From positions 863,569 to 887,285 of the forward strand of contig BJOX01000073.1 of assembly GCA_009731375.1 (NCBI GenBank): a stretch of 23,717 bases of DNA, read 5' to 3'. Source of the DNA: Paulinella micropora. Taxonomy: Eukaryota > Cercozoa > Imbricatea > Euglyphida. A program made the position numbers and the translations under genes. Shown piece after piece: positions 8,236 to 16,698 of the stretch. How positions within the stretch are numbered: position 1 is the stretch's first letter; every line of letters starts with the position of its first letter. Under the pieces are notes generated by a model that had not been told where the DNA came from, did no database searches, and saw only the letters and a program-made list of their open reading frames with translations.

Positions 8236-8562
8236 TTAAAATTTAAGGGCACCTCGTCCTCTCTGCTTACCATACCCCAGTCTTGATGCTACAGCACCAA
8301 CACTACCAGCGTACGGCACCCCGACACTACTTAATGCTCCCGCGGTCCTAGAGATTAACTTATTACCGCGAAGAAATTTATCAACGGCCATTGCGGTTTT
8401 GCCAACTTTTTGCCAATTAATTTTACCGCCAGCCTGTCCCTTGCCTCCTTGCTTCTTCTTGCGACCAGTCTTCTTTTTGCCTCCAGCCATGTTTGTGCTT
8501 GAGTTAATAGTTCGTTTGCCGATTGTTGGAATGACTTCAACACGAGTTGTTTTAACTACCAT
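8236..8562 (-). CDS. Small basic glycine-rich core-like protein (adenovirus pX/pVI-like in style)
   Basis: ATG 8562-8560, 108 residues, very basic. The N-terminal 24 residues are followed by MAGGKKKTGRKKKQGGKG (about 25-42), a Lys/Gly patch suited to binding DNA, then an amphipathic, moderately hydrophobic helix region (VGKTAMAVDKFLRGNKLI, LSSVGVPYAGSVGAVASRLG) and a basic end (GKQRGRGALKF). Short core proteins of this build are known from adenoviruses and Polinton/adintovirus-type elements, where they condense the genome or disrupt membranes. MAGG-K fits the adenovirus-protease consensus (M/I/L)XGG-X, and an adenain-type protease lies two genes downstream. The gene is flanked by inverted copies of the same ~38-bp regulatory sequence. 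Homology is inferred from composition, size and neighbours only. Confidence 0.6.
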   Translation of the reverse strand: MVVKTTRVEVIPTIGKRTINSSTNMAGGKKKTGRKKKQGGKGQAGGKINWQKVGKTAMAVDKFLRGNKLISRTAGALSSVGVPYAGSVGAVASRLGYGKQRGRGALKF

Positions 8563-8605
8563 AAAAGATAGTGAAATATATAATACAGAAAAAATAATTA
8601 TTTAA

Positions 8606-8674
8606 GATATTTTATTCTGACTTCGTCATCATAAAACATCGTTTTTTTTTTTGCTTTAATGGTTTCCGATGTTT
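8606..8674. promoter_or_regulatory. Intergenic palindromic cassette C (right arm shortened)
   Basis: GATATTTT (8606-8613) and AAAACATCG (8633-8641) face CGATGTTT (8667-8674); the outer AAAATATC of the other cassettes is not in place, and sequence diverges after 8675. It lies upstream of the core-like gene start at 8562, so it is the likely promoter region of that gene. Confidence 0.55.
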
Positions 8675-8816
8675 ATGGAAGGGACTACGCCCCTTTCCAA
8701 GCCCGCGGGGGGTATGGTAGGGGTTTCACCCCCTCCAAATAAACGAGAGTGCGAATAGCACGACCATATCGTAGAGTGATTACGCCCTTCGGGCAGTAAA
8801 GTGAAATTGTCAAATA
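8675..8816. other. Intergenic stretch with no gene seen
   Basis: Includes GC-rich patches (about 8700-8735) unusual for this AT-rich block, and CAAATATCATTTA at 8809-8821, resembling the right edge of cassette A. No ORF supported. Confidence 0.4.
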
Positions 8817-9094
8817 TCATTTAAATCTTTGTGAAAATTTTTTTCTTAACTCATCATCAACACTTGAAACATAAAGAAAATTAAATCTCTCCTTTGTTGC
8901 TTCGTGATACTTTTGAAGAAAGTAATCAAAGTCAAAAGATANNNNNNNNNNTTTTTCCTTATTTTTGTGGTAGTAAGCCTTGGCATTTGCTCGGTTTTTA
9001 TCGGGGTGTGCCTTCAAGTAAGCACTCGCCCTTTCCCTCCTTATTAATACCCGTTCGTCGGGCAATGTTATATATATTTCTTTTGTCTCGGCAT
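8817..9094 (-). pseudogene. Small basic protein with YYxKNK-type motif, probably frameshifted, with gap
   Basis: Readable frame runs from PDERVLIRRERASAYLKAHP, through KAYYHKNKEK, across a 10-N gap (8942-8951), to FDFDYFLQKYHEATKERFNF and ends KKFSQRFK. The ORF as read would have to start at TTG (9065-9063). A real ATG lies at 9094-9092 (MPRQKKYI) but is out of frame by a length difference within a TA repeat at about 9069-9077, so a dinucleotide slip probably separates start and body. The YYHKNKEK/YYxKN motif is shared with the plus-strand ORF at 9580-9969; small basic proteins of this kind are common in large DNA viruses, and I do not know a function. It may be a remnant. Confidence 0.4.
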
Positions 9095-9579
9095 GTTATA
9101 TATATAATTACATTGTTTTAATTATTTAAATCAAAATTGTTTAATCATTAGATTTCCACTGGATGTCCATCACCACACATTGGATAAAGGCCGTCCGTCT
9201 GCGAGAGAGAGCAGAGGGAGATTTATTAAAATTCATCTTCCTGCCCCCTGTCCGCCCTTTGGCCTTGGGAGCCGGAAACCCTTTTATATGGTGGTGTATA
9301 TATAGGGGGGACTATATTTTTTTTAAAAAAAAGTATATATAGGGTTGGACACCCTGTCCAAGTAAAAAAAGTATTAATAGTAAGAATAATAATATATAAA
9401 ATCCTTTAAAAAACATAATAAAAAGTGTCCGAGGGCTTAAGGGTCAAGTCGGACACGGCCAACGTGGGGGATTGGACACTATGTAGGAAGCGGTATTTAA
9501 TAAAAACTCTCTCTCCCGTGCTTATACATATTAATGGTCAATATCATGTTAAAGTCAAGGTCAATAATATAAAAAGAAC
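9095..9579. other. AT-rich non-coding region with repeated GTGTCCRA motifs
   Basis: No convincing gene; an ORF at 9425-9631 is short and uncharacteristic. The stretch holds TATATATA-like boxes (about 9095-9115, 9293-9303, 9335-9340), a short A/T hairpin near 9312-9335, and TTGGACAC or its complement at 9345-9352, 9425-9432, 9449-9456 and 9472-9479. It separates oppositely oriented small genes and so may hold divergent promoters. Confidence 0.45.
9425..9456. promoter_or_regulatory. Short inverted repeat of the GTGTCCGA motif
   Basis: GTGTCCGA at 9425-9432 faces TCGGACAC at 9449-9456 with a 16-base spacer. It uses the same core motif found in the large palindrome at 10072-10479, so it could be a protein-binding site. 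Confidence 0.35.
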
Positions 9580-9969
9580 ATGCCCAGTACTCACATGGAA
9601 CGAAAATACAATGACACTTTTGCTTGGTTAAGAATGCAAAGGTATAATAGAGAATATTATGCACGGAATAAGGAAAGAATAGCACAAAGAAAAAGGCAAC
9701 AGCGTAGAGAGAACAAAGACAAGATAAAGCAATACAATAAAGAATACTACAAGAAGAACACTAAACCACCCACGGATGATCAGATAGAATATAACAGGAA
9801 ATATGGAAGACTATATGCCAAGCAAATAAGGGAACTTAAACTTCTATACGAAAAAAAATACGGCGAGAAACCAAGTAAGAATGTAGAAAGATGGACTGAT
9901 TACTTTAACGAAAACAGAAAGACTATTAGCATTAGGCCAGACGGAAAACCGAGAAACCAACCACGATAA
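9580..9969 (+). CDS. Small very basic protein with YYxxNKERI repeats
   Basis: ATG 9580, 129 residues, TAA-terminated, highly charged (K/R/E/N/Y). Near residues 25-57 two similar units occur, REYYARNKERIAQRKRQQRR and KQYNKEYYKKN; the second half is also helical and charged (YGRLYAKQIRELKLLYEKKY, VERWTDYFNENRKT). A second Met at codon 6 (MERKYNDTF) is an alternative start. Similar small YYxxNKE proteins occur in nucleocytoplasmic viruses and mobile elements; a nucleic-acid-binding role is plausible but unproven. It is the only plus-strand gene of the AT-rich block and sits about 100 bp from the large terminal palindrome. It shares its motif with the minus-strand ORF at 8817-9094, suggesting related genes. 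Confidence 0.55.
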   Translation: MPSTHMERKYNDTFAWLRMQRYNREYYARNKERIAQRKRQQRRENKDKIKQYNKEYYKKNTKPPTDDQIEYNRKYGRLYAKQIRELKLLYEKKYGEKPSKNVERWTDYFNENRKTISIRPDGKPRNQPR

Positions 9970-10071
9970 AGGCGAGGGCGGAAAGCAACCACAACTACTT
10001 TTTTTCTAACTCAATAACCCCCCAACCCCCCCGTTTCAACTTCGTTGAAACCCGCCCCTCTTCCCCCTTTG

Positions 10072-10479
10072 ATCATTTATGCATATAAGGGTTGTCTATC
10101 CGCAAAGTATGAAAAAAGCCGTTAGAATGTATAAAACCTTCAACGGATACAACGAAAAAAGTGTCCAACCCTTATGAAAACTATCAAATGTTTTCTAAAA
10201 ATCAACAAACTAAGCACATTTAGAAAGAATTAAGACATATTAAGCACATAGTCCATATAAACTTTGTTTATATATATTTTTATGTAGTAAAAATATGGAC
10301 TATGTGCTTAATATGTCTTAATTCTTTCTAAATGTGCTTAGTTTGTTGATTTTTAGAAAACATTTGATAGTTTTCATAAGGGTTGGACACTTTTTTCGTT
10401 GTATCCGTTGAAGGTTTTATACATTCTAACGGCTTTTTTCTTACTTTGCGGATAGACAACCCTTATATGCATAAATGAT
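10072..10479. repeat. 408-bp near-perfect palindrome (187-bp arms)
   Basis: Arms 10072-10258 and 10293-10479 pair base for base with no indel and one mismatch (10110 against 10441); the 34-base spacer 10259-10292 is AT-rich. Each arm contains the GTGTCCAACCC motif (10161-10171 and complement 10381-10391). It marks the right limit of the AT-rich element: immediately outside lies host-type TA/TATG microsatellite. It may be a terminal inverted repeat in head-to-head arrangement, a hairpin telomere-type end, or a separate foldback element. No clear target-site duplication is visible. Confidence 0.9.
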
Positions 10480-10609
10480 ACATATATGTATATATATGTA
10501 TGTATATATATATGTATGTATGTATGTATATATATATGATATGATATGATATGATATGATATGATATGATATGATATGATATGATATGATATGATATGAT
10601 ATGATATGA
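10480..10609. repeat. Microsatellites: (TA)n/(TATG)n then (ATGAT)n
   Basis: TA/TATG mixture to about 10536, then about 14 tandem copies of the pentamer ATGAT up to 10609. No gene. Confidence 0.9.
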
Positions 10610-10654
10610 CATGTTTGATGTAGAAGTTGGCTGAACTTGGCTGTGTTGTGGTAG

Positions 10655-10675
10655 GTGCATGACATGAAAGGGGAC
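10655..10675 (+). pseudogene. Duplicated fragment of the FABP penultimate exon start
   Basis: GTAG|GTGCATGACATGAAAGG (acceptor plus VHDMKGD) and its upstream context TAGAAGTTGGCTG parallel the real exon start at 10748 (GTAG|GTGCATGAGATGAAGG, VHEMKGT; upstream TAGACGTTGGCTG) about 93 bp further on. The copy then runs into CTATG repeats, so it is a partial tandem duplication or a remnant of a paralogous exon. Confidence 0.5.
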
Positions 10676-10747
10676 GCTATGCTATGCTATACTACGCTAT
10701 GGATGGTCGATCGAAGTAGACGTTGGCTGTGATGTGGTATGTGGTAG

Positions 10748-10816
10748 GTGCATGAGATGAAGGGCACGGGCGGCGGCAAGGACTCGACCTGCACGCGCGA
10801 CTTCCGAGACAACGAG
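10748..10816 (+). CDS. Fatty-acid-binding protein family, penultimate exon
   Basis: Between acceptor GTGGTAG| (10747) and donor |GTCAGC (10817) is a 69-nt phase-0 exon encoding VHEMKG-TGGGK-DSTCTRDFRDNE. This fits the late strands of intracellular lipid-binding proteins (vertebrate pattern LVHVQKWDGK-STTIKR...DDK), where a VQK-x-GK turn is followed by a T-x-T/R-E-F strand. FABPs are about 130-residue cytosolic beta-barrels that carry fatty acids or retinoids. Joined to the exon at 13366 it gives a proper C-terminus. FABP genes typically have four exons, and the last intron lies near this position. The earlier exons are not in the window: the AT-rich viral block and repeats lie directly upstream. 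The exon could therefore belong to a gene disrupted by the insertion, or have its first exons elsewhere. Confidence 0.65.
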
Positions 10817-10828
10817 GTCAGCACACAC

Positions 10829-10831
10829 CTC

Positions 10832-10891
<60 letters not shown>

Positions 10892-10892
10892 C

Positions 10893-10931
<39 letters not shown>

Positions 10932-11076
10932 CTCTCTCTCTCTATATATATATATATACATATATATATGTATGTATGCATGCATGTATGTATGTATGTA
11001 TGTATGTATGTATGTATATGTACATATATATAATAGATAGATAGATAGATAGACAGATAGATAGATAGATAGATAG

Positions 11077-11127
<51 letters not shown>

Positions 11128-11336
11128 GTAGATAGGTAGGTAGGTAGGTAGGTAGGTAGGTAGGTTAGGTTAGGTTAGGTTAGGTTAGGTTAGGTTAGGT
11201 TAGTAGGTAGGTAGAGATAGGTAGGTAGGTAGGTAGGTAGAGATAGATAGATAGATAGATAGATAGATAGGTAGGTAGGTAGGTAGGTAGGTAGATAGAT
11301 AGATAGATTGATTTCTATCTATCTATCTATATAGAA

Positions 11337-11390
<54 letters not shown>

Positions 11391-11453
11391 ATACCTACCT
11401 ACCTACCTACCTAAGTAGGTAGTACCTACCTACCTACCTACCTACCTACCTAC

Positions 11454-11523
<70 letters not shown>
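10829..11523. repeat. Compound microsatellite block, including inverted GATA/TATC arms and a TTAGG-type run
   Basis: In order: (CT)n 10829-10884; (TATC)n and (TC)n/(TA)n to about 10960; (TATG)n to about 11025; (GATA)n 11030-11127; (GGTA)n; (TTAGG)n about 11163-11203; GGTA/GATA mixtures to 11306; then the complementary series (TATC)n 11315-11390, (CTAC)n to about 11455 and (TATC)n to 11523. The second half is roughly the reverse complement of the first, so the block can fold into a long cruciform. No gene. Confidence 0.85.
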
Positions 11524-12104
<581 letters not shown>

Positions 12105-12606
12105 CTTGAGGTGTCACTGACCCTCCCTTGGGCTTGGTTTTTTGAAATGGGTGCCATCTGTCGACAGACAGAGAATTAGGGGATGGTGTGGGTGTGCTGG
12201 GCCCGTGGTGGGGTGCCTTATGTGTGCCTAGCCATACGCCTATAAGTCACATGCCGAAATAGCGACGGGAAGCACAATCCTGTTCCCTCAGGGTGCCCTT
12301 TCTCGCTTGTTGAGCCCGGAATAAAACCCACAGTGCTCTGTCGGTTTATACTAGACTGTCGAACAGTCTCGAAACTCCATCTGCTTACTGGGTCCTCTGT
12401 AATGGAGGTGGGAGCTCGTTCTGCAAGGGGCGCTTATGGAACGAGCCCTGGCCCCGCCTGGTACTAGGGAGCTTTGGTATCGCCTGTATCAGTCCCTTCT
12501 GTGCAAACATCACGGCTTAGCTGGGCATCGGGTTAATACTTTACCCACAGACTTCCTTGGTTGACGAAATCAGAAGCTCCTTTTTTCTGACATTAGTCGA
12601 TATCTC

Positions 12607-12608
<2 letters not shown>
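12105..12608 (+). mobile_element. Retroelement 3' segment, copy 2 (longer at its 5' end)
   Basis: Starts CTTGAGGTGTCACTGACC directly from (TATC)n, about 72 bp further 5' than copy 1, then is 99% identical to copy 1 and ends at the same point (ATATCTCATC, then TATC repeat). Different 5' ends with a common 3' end are what target-primed reverse transcription leaves. A tandem duplication of a 653-bp unit is the alternative. Confidence 0.6.
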
Positions 12609-12692
<84 letters not shown>

Positions 12693-12750
12693 TTATCTCT
12701 ATGCATCTCTATCTATCTATTTATCTATTCATCTACCTATCTATCTCTAT
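12609..12750. repeat. (TATC)n, degenerating
   Basis: Pure TATC to about 12690, then interrupted by TTTATC and ATGCATC variants. Confidence 0.9.
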
Positions 12751-13206
12751 CTCCGGGGGGGATGTAAGGGGCCAGCTGCTCAGTGCTCTGGCCTAAAACC
12801 AAACCCCTATCACGACGGTTTTGTGTCCGCTGTTGATCACGCGCAGCGCAGGGTGCGCGCAGGGCTAACAGACGACCAACTCTCGTCCGGGACCAGGGTC
12901 GTGATGCAAGGGTTGATAAAGTCGAGGTTGTAGAAGGTAACTCACAACGAGCGTGAACTCCCGAAACCTCGCCTTGTTCGTGTCATCATCTCCATATGGC
13001 ACACGACCCTGGGGGAGTCTTTTTAGTGGTTGTTCCTGTACAGCTCAAGGGCTCGGCTACCTTTCGGCTTGAACTGGGCACTGGCACCAACCCGAGCGGA
13101 TGGTTGGTGTGCAGCTTGTGAAGCGCTGAGAGTTCCTGCCCGCTGGGTAGTATAGGAGGCTTATGGCTTTACAGTTATGCCACGCCCATAGATTAAACAA
13201 CAACAT
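12751..13206. mobile_element. Third unique segment between TATC arrays, probable retroelement fragment
   Basis: About 455 bp of GC-moderate sequence beginning CTCCGGGGGGGATGTAAGG and ending AACAACATATCTCTATC into (TATC)n. It is unlike copies 1 and 2, contains no ORF, and has the same placement between TATC arrays. A 3' UTR of another TATC-associated element is likely, but no coding domain confirms it. Confidence 0.35.
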
Positions 13207-13223
13207 ATCTCTATCTATCTAGA

Positions 13224-13292
<69 letters not shown>

Positions 13293-13297
13293 CTCTA
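13207..13297. repeat. (TATC)n
   Basis: TATC array with an internal CTAGATATC break near 13218-13226. Confidence 0.9.
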
Positions 13298-13365
13298 GCC
13301 ATGTATGAATATACCTGATGTGTAGACTCTAAGCGACTGAATTGATTGTTCATGTCCTTATGTAG

Positions 13366-13425
13366 ATGATCTGCACCTGCACCGTGGAGGAGATCGTCAC
13401 GGTCCGCAAGTACAAGCGCACTTAA
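13366..13425 (+). CDS. Fatty-acid-binding protein family, last exon
   Basis: After acceptor CCTTATGTAG| the 19 codons MICTCTVEEIVTVRKYKRT end at TAA 13423-13425. The pattern (L/M)-I-x-T-x-TV...V-x-T/V-R-x-Y-x-R is the last pair of strands of FABP/CRABP proteins (for example ...GVTSTRVYERA); the conserved Arg-x-Tyr near the end contacts the fatty-acid carboxylate in the family. Phase 0 matches the donor at 10817. The length of about 19 codons is normal for the last exon of FABP genes, though the intron is two or three residues earlier than in vertebrate FABP4. The stop is followed by a repetitive 3' UTR. Confidence 0.7.
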   Translation: MICTCTVEEIVTVRKYKRT

Positions 13426-13628
13426 GGCCAACATCATTCACGACGACCACAACAGCAGCAACCACGCAAGCACCACTGCCACCAACGCCGTCGTCACCAT
13501 CGTCATCAACAACAAAACAGCAACAACAACACACCTACTTAACAGCTCAACTGTTGATATTTTATTAATAGCAATCGTTATAATACCGCTATTAATATCG
13601 GTCTGTTATTTCATCATTCAGATTTTTT

Positions 13629-13664
<36 letters not shown>

Positions 13665-13700
13665 AATGCCAGGTCTGGACATTATTAGTACGAAATAAAT
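13426..13700 (+). other. Probable FABP 3' UTR with AATAAA
   Basis: ACC/CAA-rich stretch (13430-13535) then AT-rich sequence. A 30+ A-run at about 13632-13662 and AATAAA at 13694-13699 could mark the transcript end; the A-run may instead be a genomic poly-A from a retroposed tail. Confidence 0.4.
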
Positions 13701-16130
13701 AAGAAGTGACAGTGAAATCTTTGGTGCGGCTTACCTCCTTTTCAGCTCAACGCAAGGCAAAATTTATTCGGTGGCAATTACAAAAAGTTGTTCAGTGGAC
13801 AAGGTGCATGATCATGATGGCTGATCTTTAATAATTGAAATCGAAAACATTCATCATTTACTTGCCTGGTATTAATAGTCACGGTTTCATACCGGACGGT
13901 TGAGGCTGGTTTTTTTTTTCAAGTTTTTTTTTCTTTTTTTTTCGAACTGAGAATGATTTCGTTATTATATAGTATTAATATTAATCATATTAATATACAA
14001 TAGTAATAATGATTTTCGTCACGATTGAAGGGCCTTCTCATGGTAAAAATCCAGCTGAGTATTTATATGCTTAATGTTGTATTAGATTGAGTATTAATAC
14101 TTGAATCTTATGAAGGTATTCAACCGTGACCGTAATAATCAGAGTCATGATTCACTAACTTATGTACACGTGACTTATTTATTTATTATATATACTCAAC
14201 CGCCGCGGCCGACGGATGCGGATTCGCAAGTTGGATGGTTATTTATGTCACGTTACCCGGCGTTAGTAGTTACTTTTATAAATGGGACTCGACGTGACTT
14301 GACAGTGAAGTATTCAAGTTATCAAGTTCGTATACTACCGGGTCGAACTTTCATGACCGTAGCCTACTACTACGGTTCTAGTCAATAAGTGTAACGGACG
14401 TCAGTAGTAACTGACAGTATGAAAATTGGCCCGGCCGCTCATCCAGAATGAGACAATACTTGAATCATTCAGCCGGCCCTGAGCTCGGTAGTACGGTAAC
14501 AGTTCAACGTGACAGTTATGACTGCGCACTGATGATTTTCATTCAGTTTGGCAGTGCGCTACTGCCTCTGACTCGGAGCTGTCAGTTGAGCCGGGCGGGC
14601 CGCGTCTGCTATTCCGCCGCGTGACTCAGTACCGTTCAAGCGCGGATTAAAGACGCCGGGTGTCGATTGGGCACTTGAAAAAAAACACACATACACACAA
14701 AAATAGACGGCCCGCCGCTATGTAACAAAAAACCATGGAAAAGCACGGTAAATACTACGGAGCACAACTTTTCCCAACTCACTTAATTCAATGGTTTGTC
14801 AACTTGACTACTTGGTATCGGGGCAGTTGGAGTCAAACCGATCATACGTTCAGTGAAGATGAGCAGGGCTCTGTTCTGAAACTGCGGCTCTTCACGGGGA
14901 GTTGAACTTTAGTGAATATGGTAAAGTTTGATGGCTCGAATGGCAAAGCCGACATTGTTGGAACTAGTTGAATAATTAACTAATAGTTATGGACCGGCCG
15001 TATCGGAGTAACGGTGTCGTTAGAGCCATTACTTATGCTGGATCCTGCCAGTCAAGTTACGTGGCGCGTCTCAGTGTTGGCGCCTTTCAACTTCTCATTA
15101 AAGTTGTTGTAGTGTGTTGAGAGTGTAGTAGCTATCATGATAGATTGCTCAGTTTATTAATAGTAACAGTAGTCTAACAGGTTATAGAGCCTTGATTAGC
15201 GAACTCTGCGCCAGCAGCTTTAATCAGTTCAAGTTGCACTTAGTACGGTCTGGAAGCCCGGGAGAGGCATCAAGTTAGGCCTTCAACAGAAAAGTGCGAG
15301 GATCGACGTGCAGCAGGCAGTCGACATCATTCCGTGGGTAGGCAGAAGGCACCCACCTCAAACGCGTCTATCGCCGGCTAGACAGCATCATCTGAGCATA
15401 GACACACCAACTCATTTCATCCCTAATAATAATTCCCCCATTGAAGTTCTACTTAATTGTCACATCAGGAATTTATTGCCACCGGTATGTAGTAGCTATC
15501 ATAGATTGCTTTATTAATAACAGTAGTCTAACAGACATTAATGAACCTCACAGTGCGATGAAATTACATATGAATTGTTAGCCTTTTAAGGATTTAAATT
15601 ACTGATTAATGAATGAATATTGACTCTGATCGACTCATGATTCAGGATAAACAGACTCTGGGGCTGCCACGGTTACAAATCGACTGCCACTGAGTACTTG
15701 CCAGTCTCATCGTAGAGCTCAGTGGCCCCGGAACCGCGTCACATATTGATAGTGATTAATCAGTACAAACAGTGATGAAAAACAAAACATTCTAGGATGA
15801 TTTTTAATCAGTTGTGATCAATAACTGAGGCTCTACGGCCGTATTAATATTAGTCCCGGGCCTGCCAGTGGTCCGACCGTTGTTACAGTCGTGCCACGGT
15901 TTCTCCTGAAGGTGACCGTTGGCGGCCTTGATGTTGGCAGTGACGATAGATGATTTTTCAGCTGTTTTTAATCACCACAAGTCAAGGTGCCATAAGCTAT
16001 CGGACATGAATTCACCACAATGAGCCGGCGGCGGGCCGGGCCCTCCATGCGCGCGCGCGAGCGTACCAACTACTATAGCTACCGCTACTGCACCCTATTG
16101 ACAATACTGAAATAAGAGTCACCCACTGGG
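13701..16130. other. 2.4 kb without a supported gene
   Basis: Short ORFs at 14101-14388 and 15308-15517 have no recognisable features and look fortuitous. The sequence is rich in AGT, CAGT, GTCA and AATATTAAT words and keeps many CpGs (for example around 14200 and 14600). One pair of imperfect repeats lies inside (15125-15180, 15489-15534). Confidence 0.5.
15125..15534 (+). repeat. Pair of imperfect direct repeats
   Basis: GTAGTAGCTATCAT...ACAGTAGTCTAACAG occurs at 15125-15180 (56 bp) and 15489-15534 (46 bp). The longer copy differs only by three small insertions (3, 4 and 3 bases), not substitutions. Confidence 0.7.
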
Positions 16131-16177
16131 CTTTGCAGCGTCAAAGCCTCACGGATAGCCGTGATAGTGCCCGACCT

Positions 16178-16534
16178 TCACCAGTTGCCCGAACCGTGCC
16201 GCGTCAACAAGAGATAGGCCAAATGCGCACTCAGCAGGGGCGCTTGAACACATGCCAAATGCCACACATCCGACTGCGACCGCAGATTAGCAGCCCAAGC
16301 TACGAGCGCGCAGGTGGCACCGCCCCAAACCGCGAGGCTAGGCGCGGCCCAGCAGGCGTGAGCAATGAAGACTGCGTTGCAGCCCACGTCCAGCAAGCGT
16401 GCCCAGCGTGTACGGAGATTGTAGTACAGGCAGCCGTTCAGGGCTACAGCGCAGGCGACCGGCGAGGACAAGCTTACACCAACAATCCCAAACAGTAGTA
16501 AATCCAGCCAGCTTGCATTCCACCCGAGCCTCAT
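16178..16534 (-). CDS. Candidate 118-aa multi-pass membrane protein
   Basis: Intronless minus-strand ORF starting ATG 16534-16532 (MRLGWNASWLDLLLFGIVGV), ending TGA. About four hydrophobic segments: LDLLLFGIVGVSLSSPVACA, VAFLNG-like CAVALNGCLYYN, the stretch VFIAHACWAAPSLAVWGGAT continuing into CALVAWAANL, and LACVQAPLLSAHLAYLLL. Between the first and second pairs is a polar loop, NLRTRWARLLDVGCN. An earlier in-frame ATG exists but reads through CATA repeat, so I prefer the internal one. GC content is higher than in the flanks and codon use looks coding. Small four-helix proteins with an RTRWAR...D..CN loop remind me of uncharacterised membrane proteins of large DNA viruses and protists, but I cannot name a family. 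The overlapping plus-strand ORF (16133-16498) is a less protein-like alternative. Confidence 0.45.
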   Translation of the reverse strand: MRLGWNASWLDLLLFGIVGVSLSSPVACAVALNGCLYYNLRTRWARLLDVGCNAVFIAHACWAAPSLAVWGGATCALVAWAANLRSQSDVWHLACVQAPLLSAHLAYLLLTRHGSGNW

Positions 16535-16574
16535 CACAACGGCCGTTGAAGCTATGTCTGTTATATACATACTT

Positions 16575-16612
16575 ACAGTGTATACATACATACATACATA
16601 CATACATACAGA
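16575..16612. repeat. (CATA)n microsatellite
   Basis: Short CATA array just upstream (minus-strand sense) of the membrane-protein ORF. Confidence 0.9.
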
Positions 16613-16698
16613 CAGACGATGTTCGCCTTCTCAAATGCTTCATTTTTATCTCTACGAAAAGCAAGCGTTCTTCATTTATTAAAATCATTCATTTCATA

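Noticed and set aside
11163-11203. TTAGG run as an interstitial telomere
   Set aside because: It lies within TAGG/GGTA arrays and is short, so slippage is the simpler explanation.
10537-11523. CRISPR-like array
   Set aside because: Repeats are uninterrupted microsatellites without spacers, in a eukaryotic context.
13632-13662. Poly-A run as proof of a processed retrocopy
   Set aside because: The adjacent exons keep an intron with splice sites, so the gene is not a retrocopy; the run may be a simple repeat or another element's tail.
14101-14388. 95-codon ORF
   Set aside because: No recognisable domain, no splice or promoter context, and composition like the surrounding non-coding DNA.
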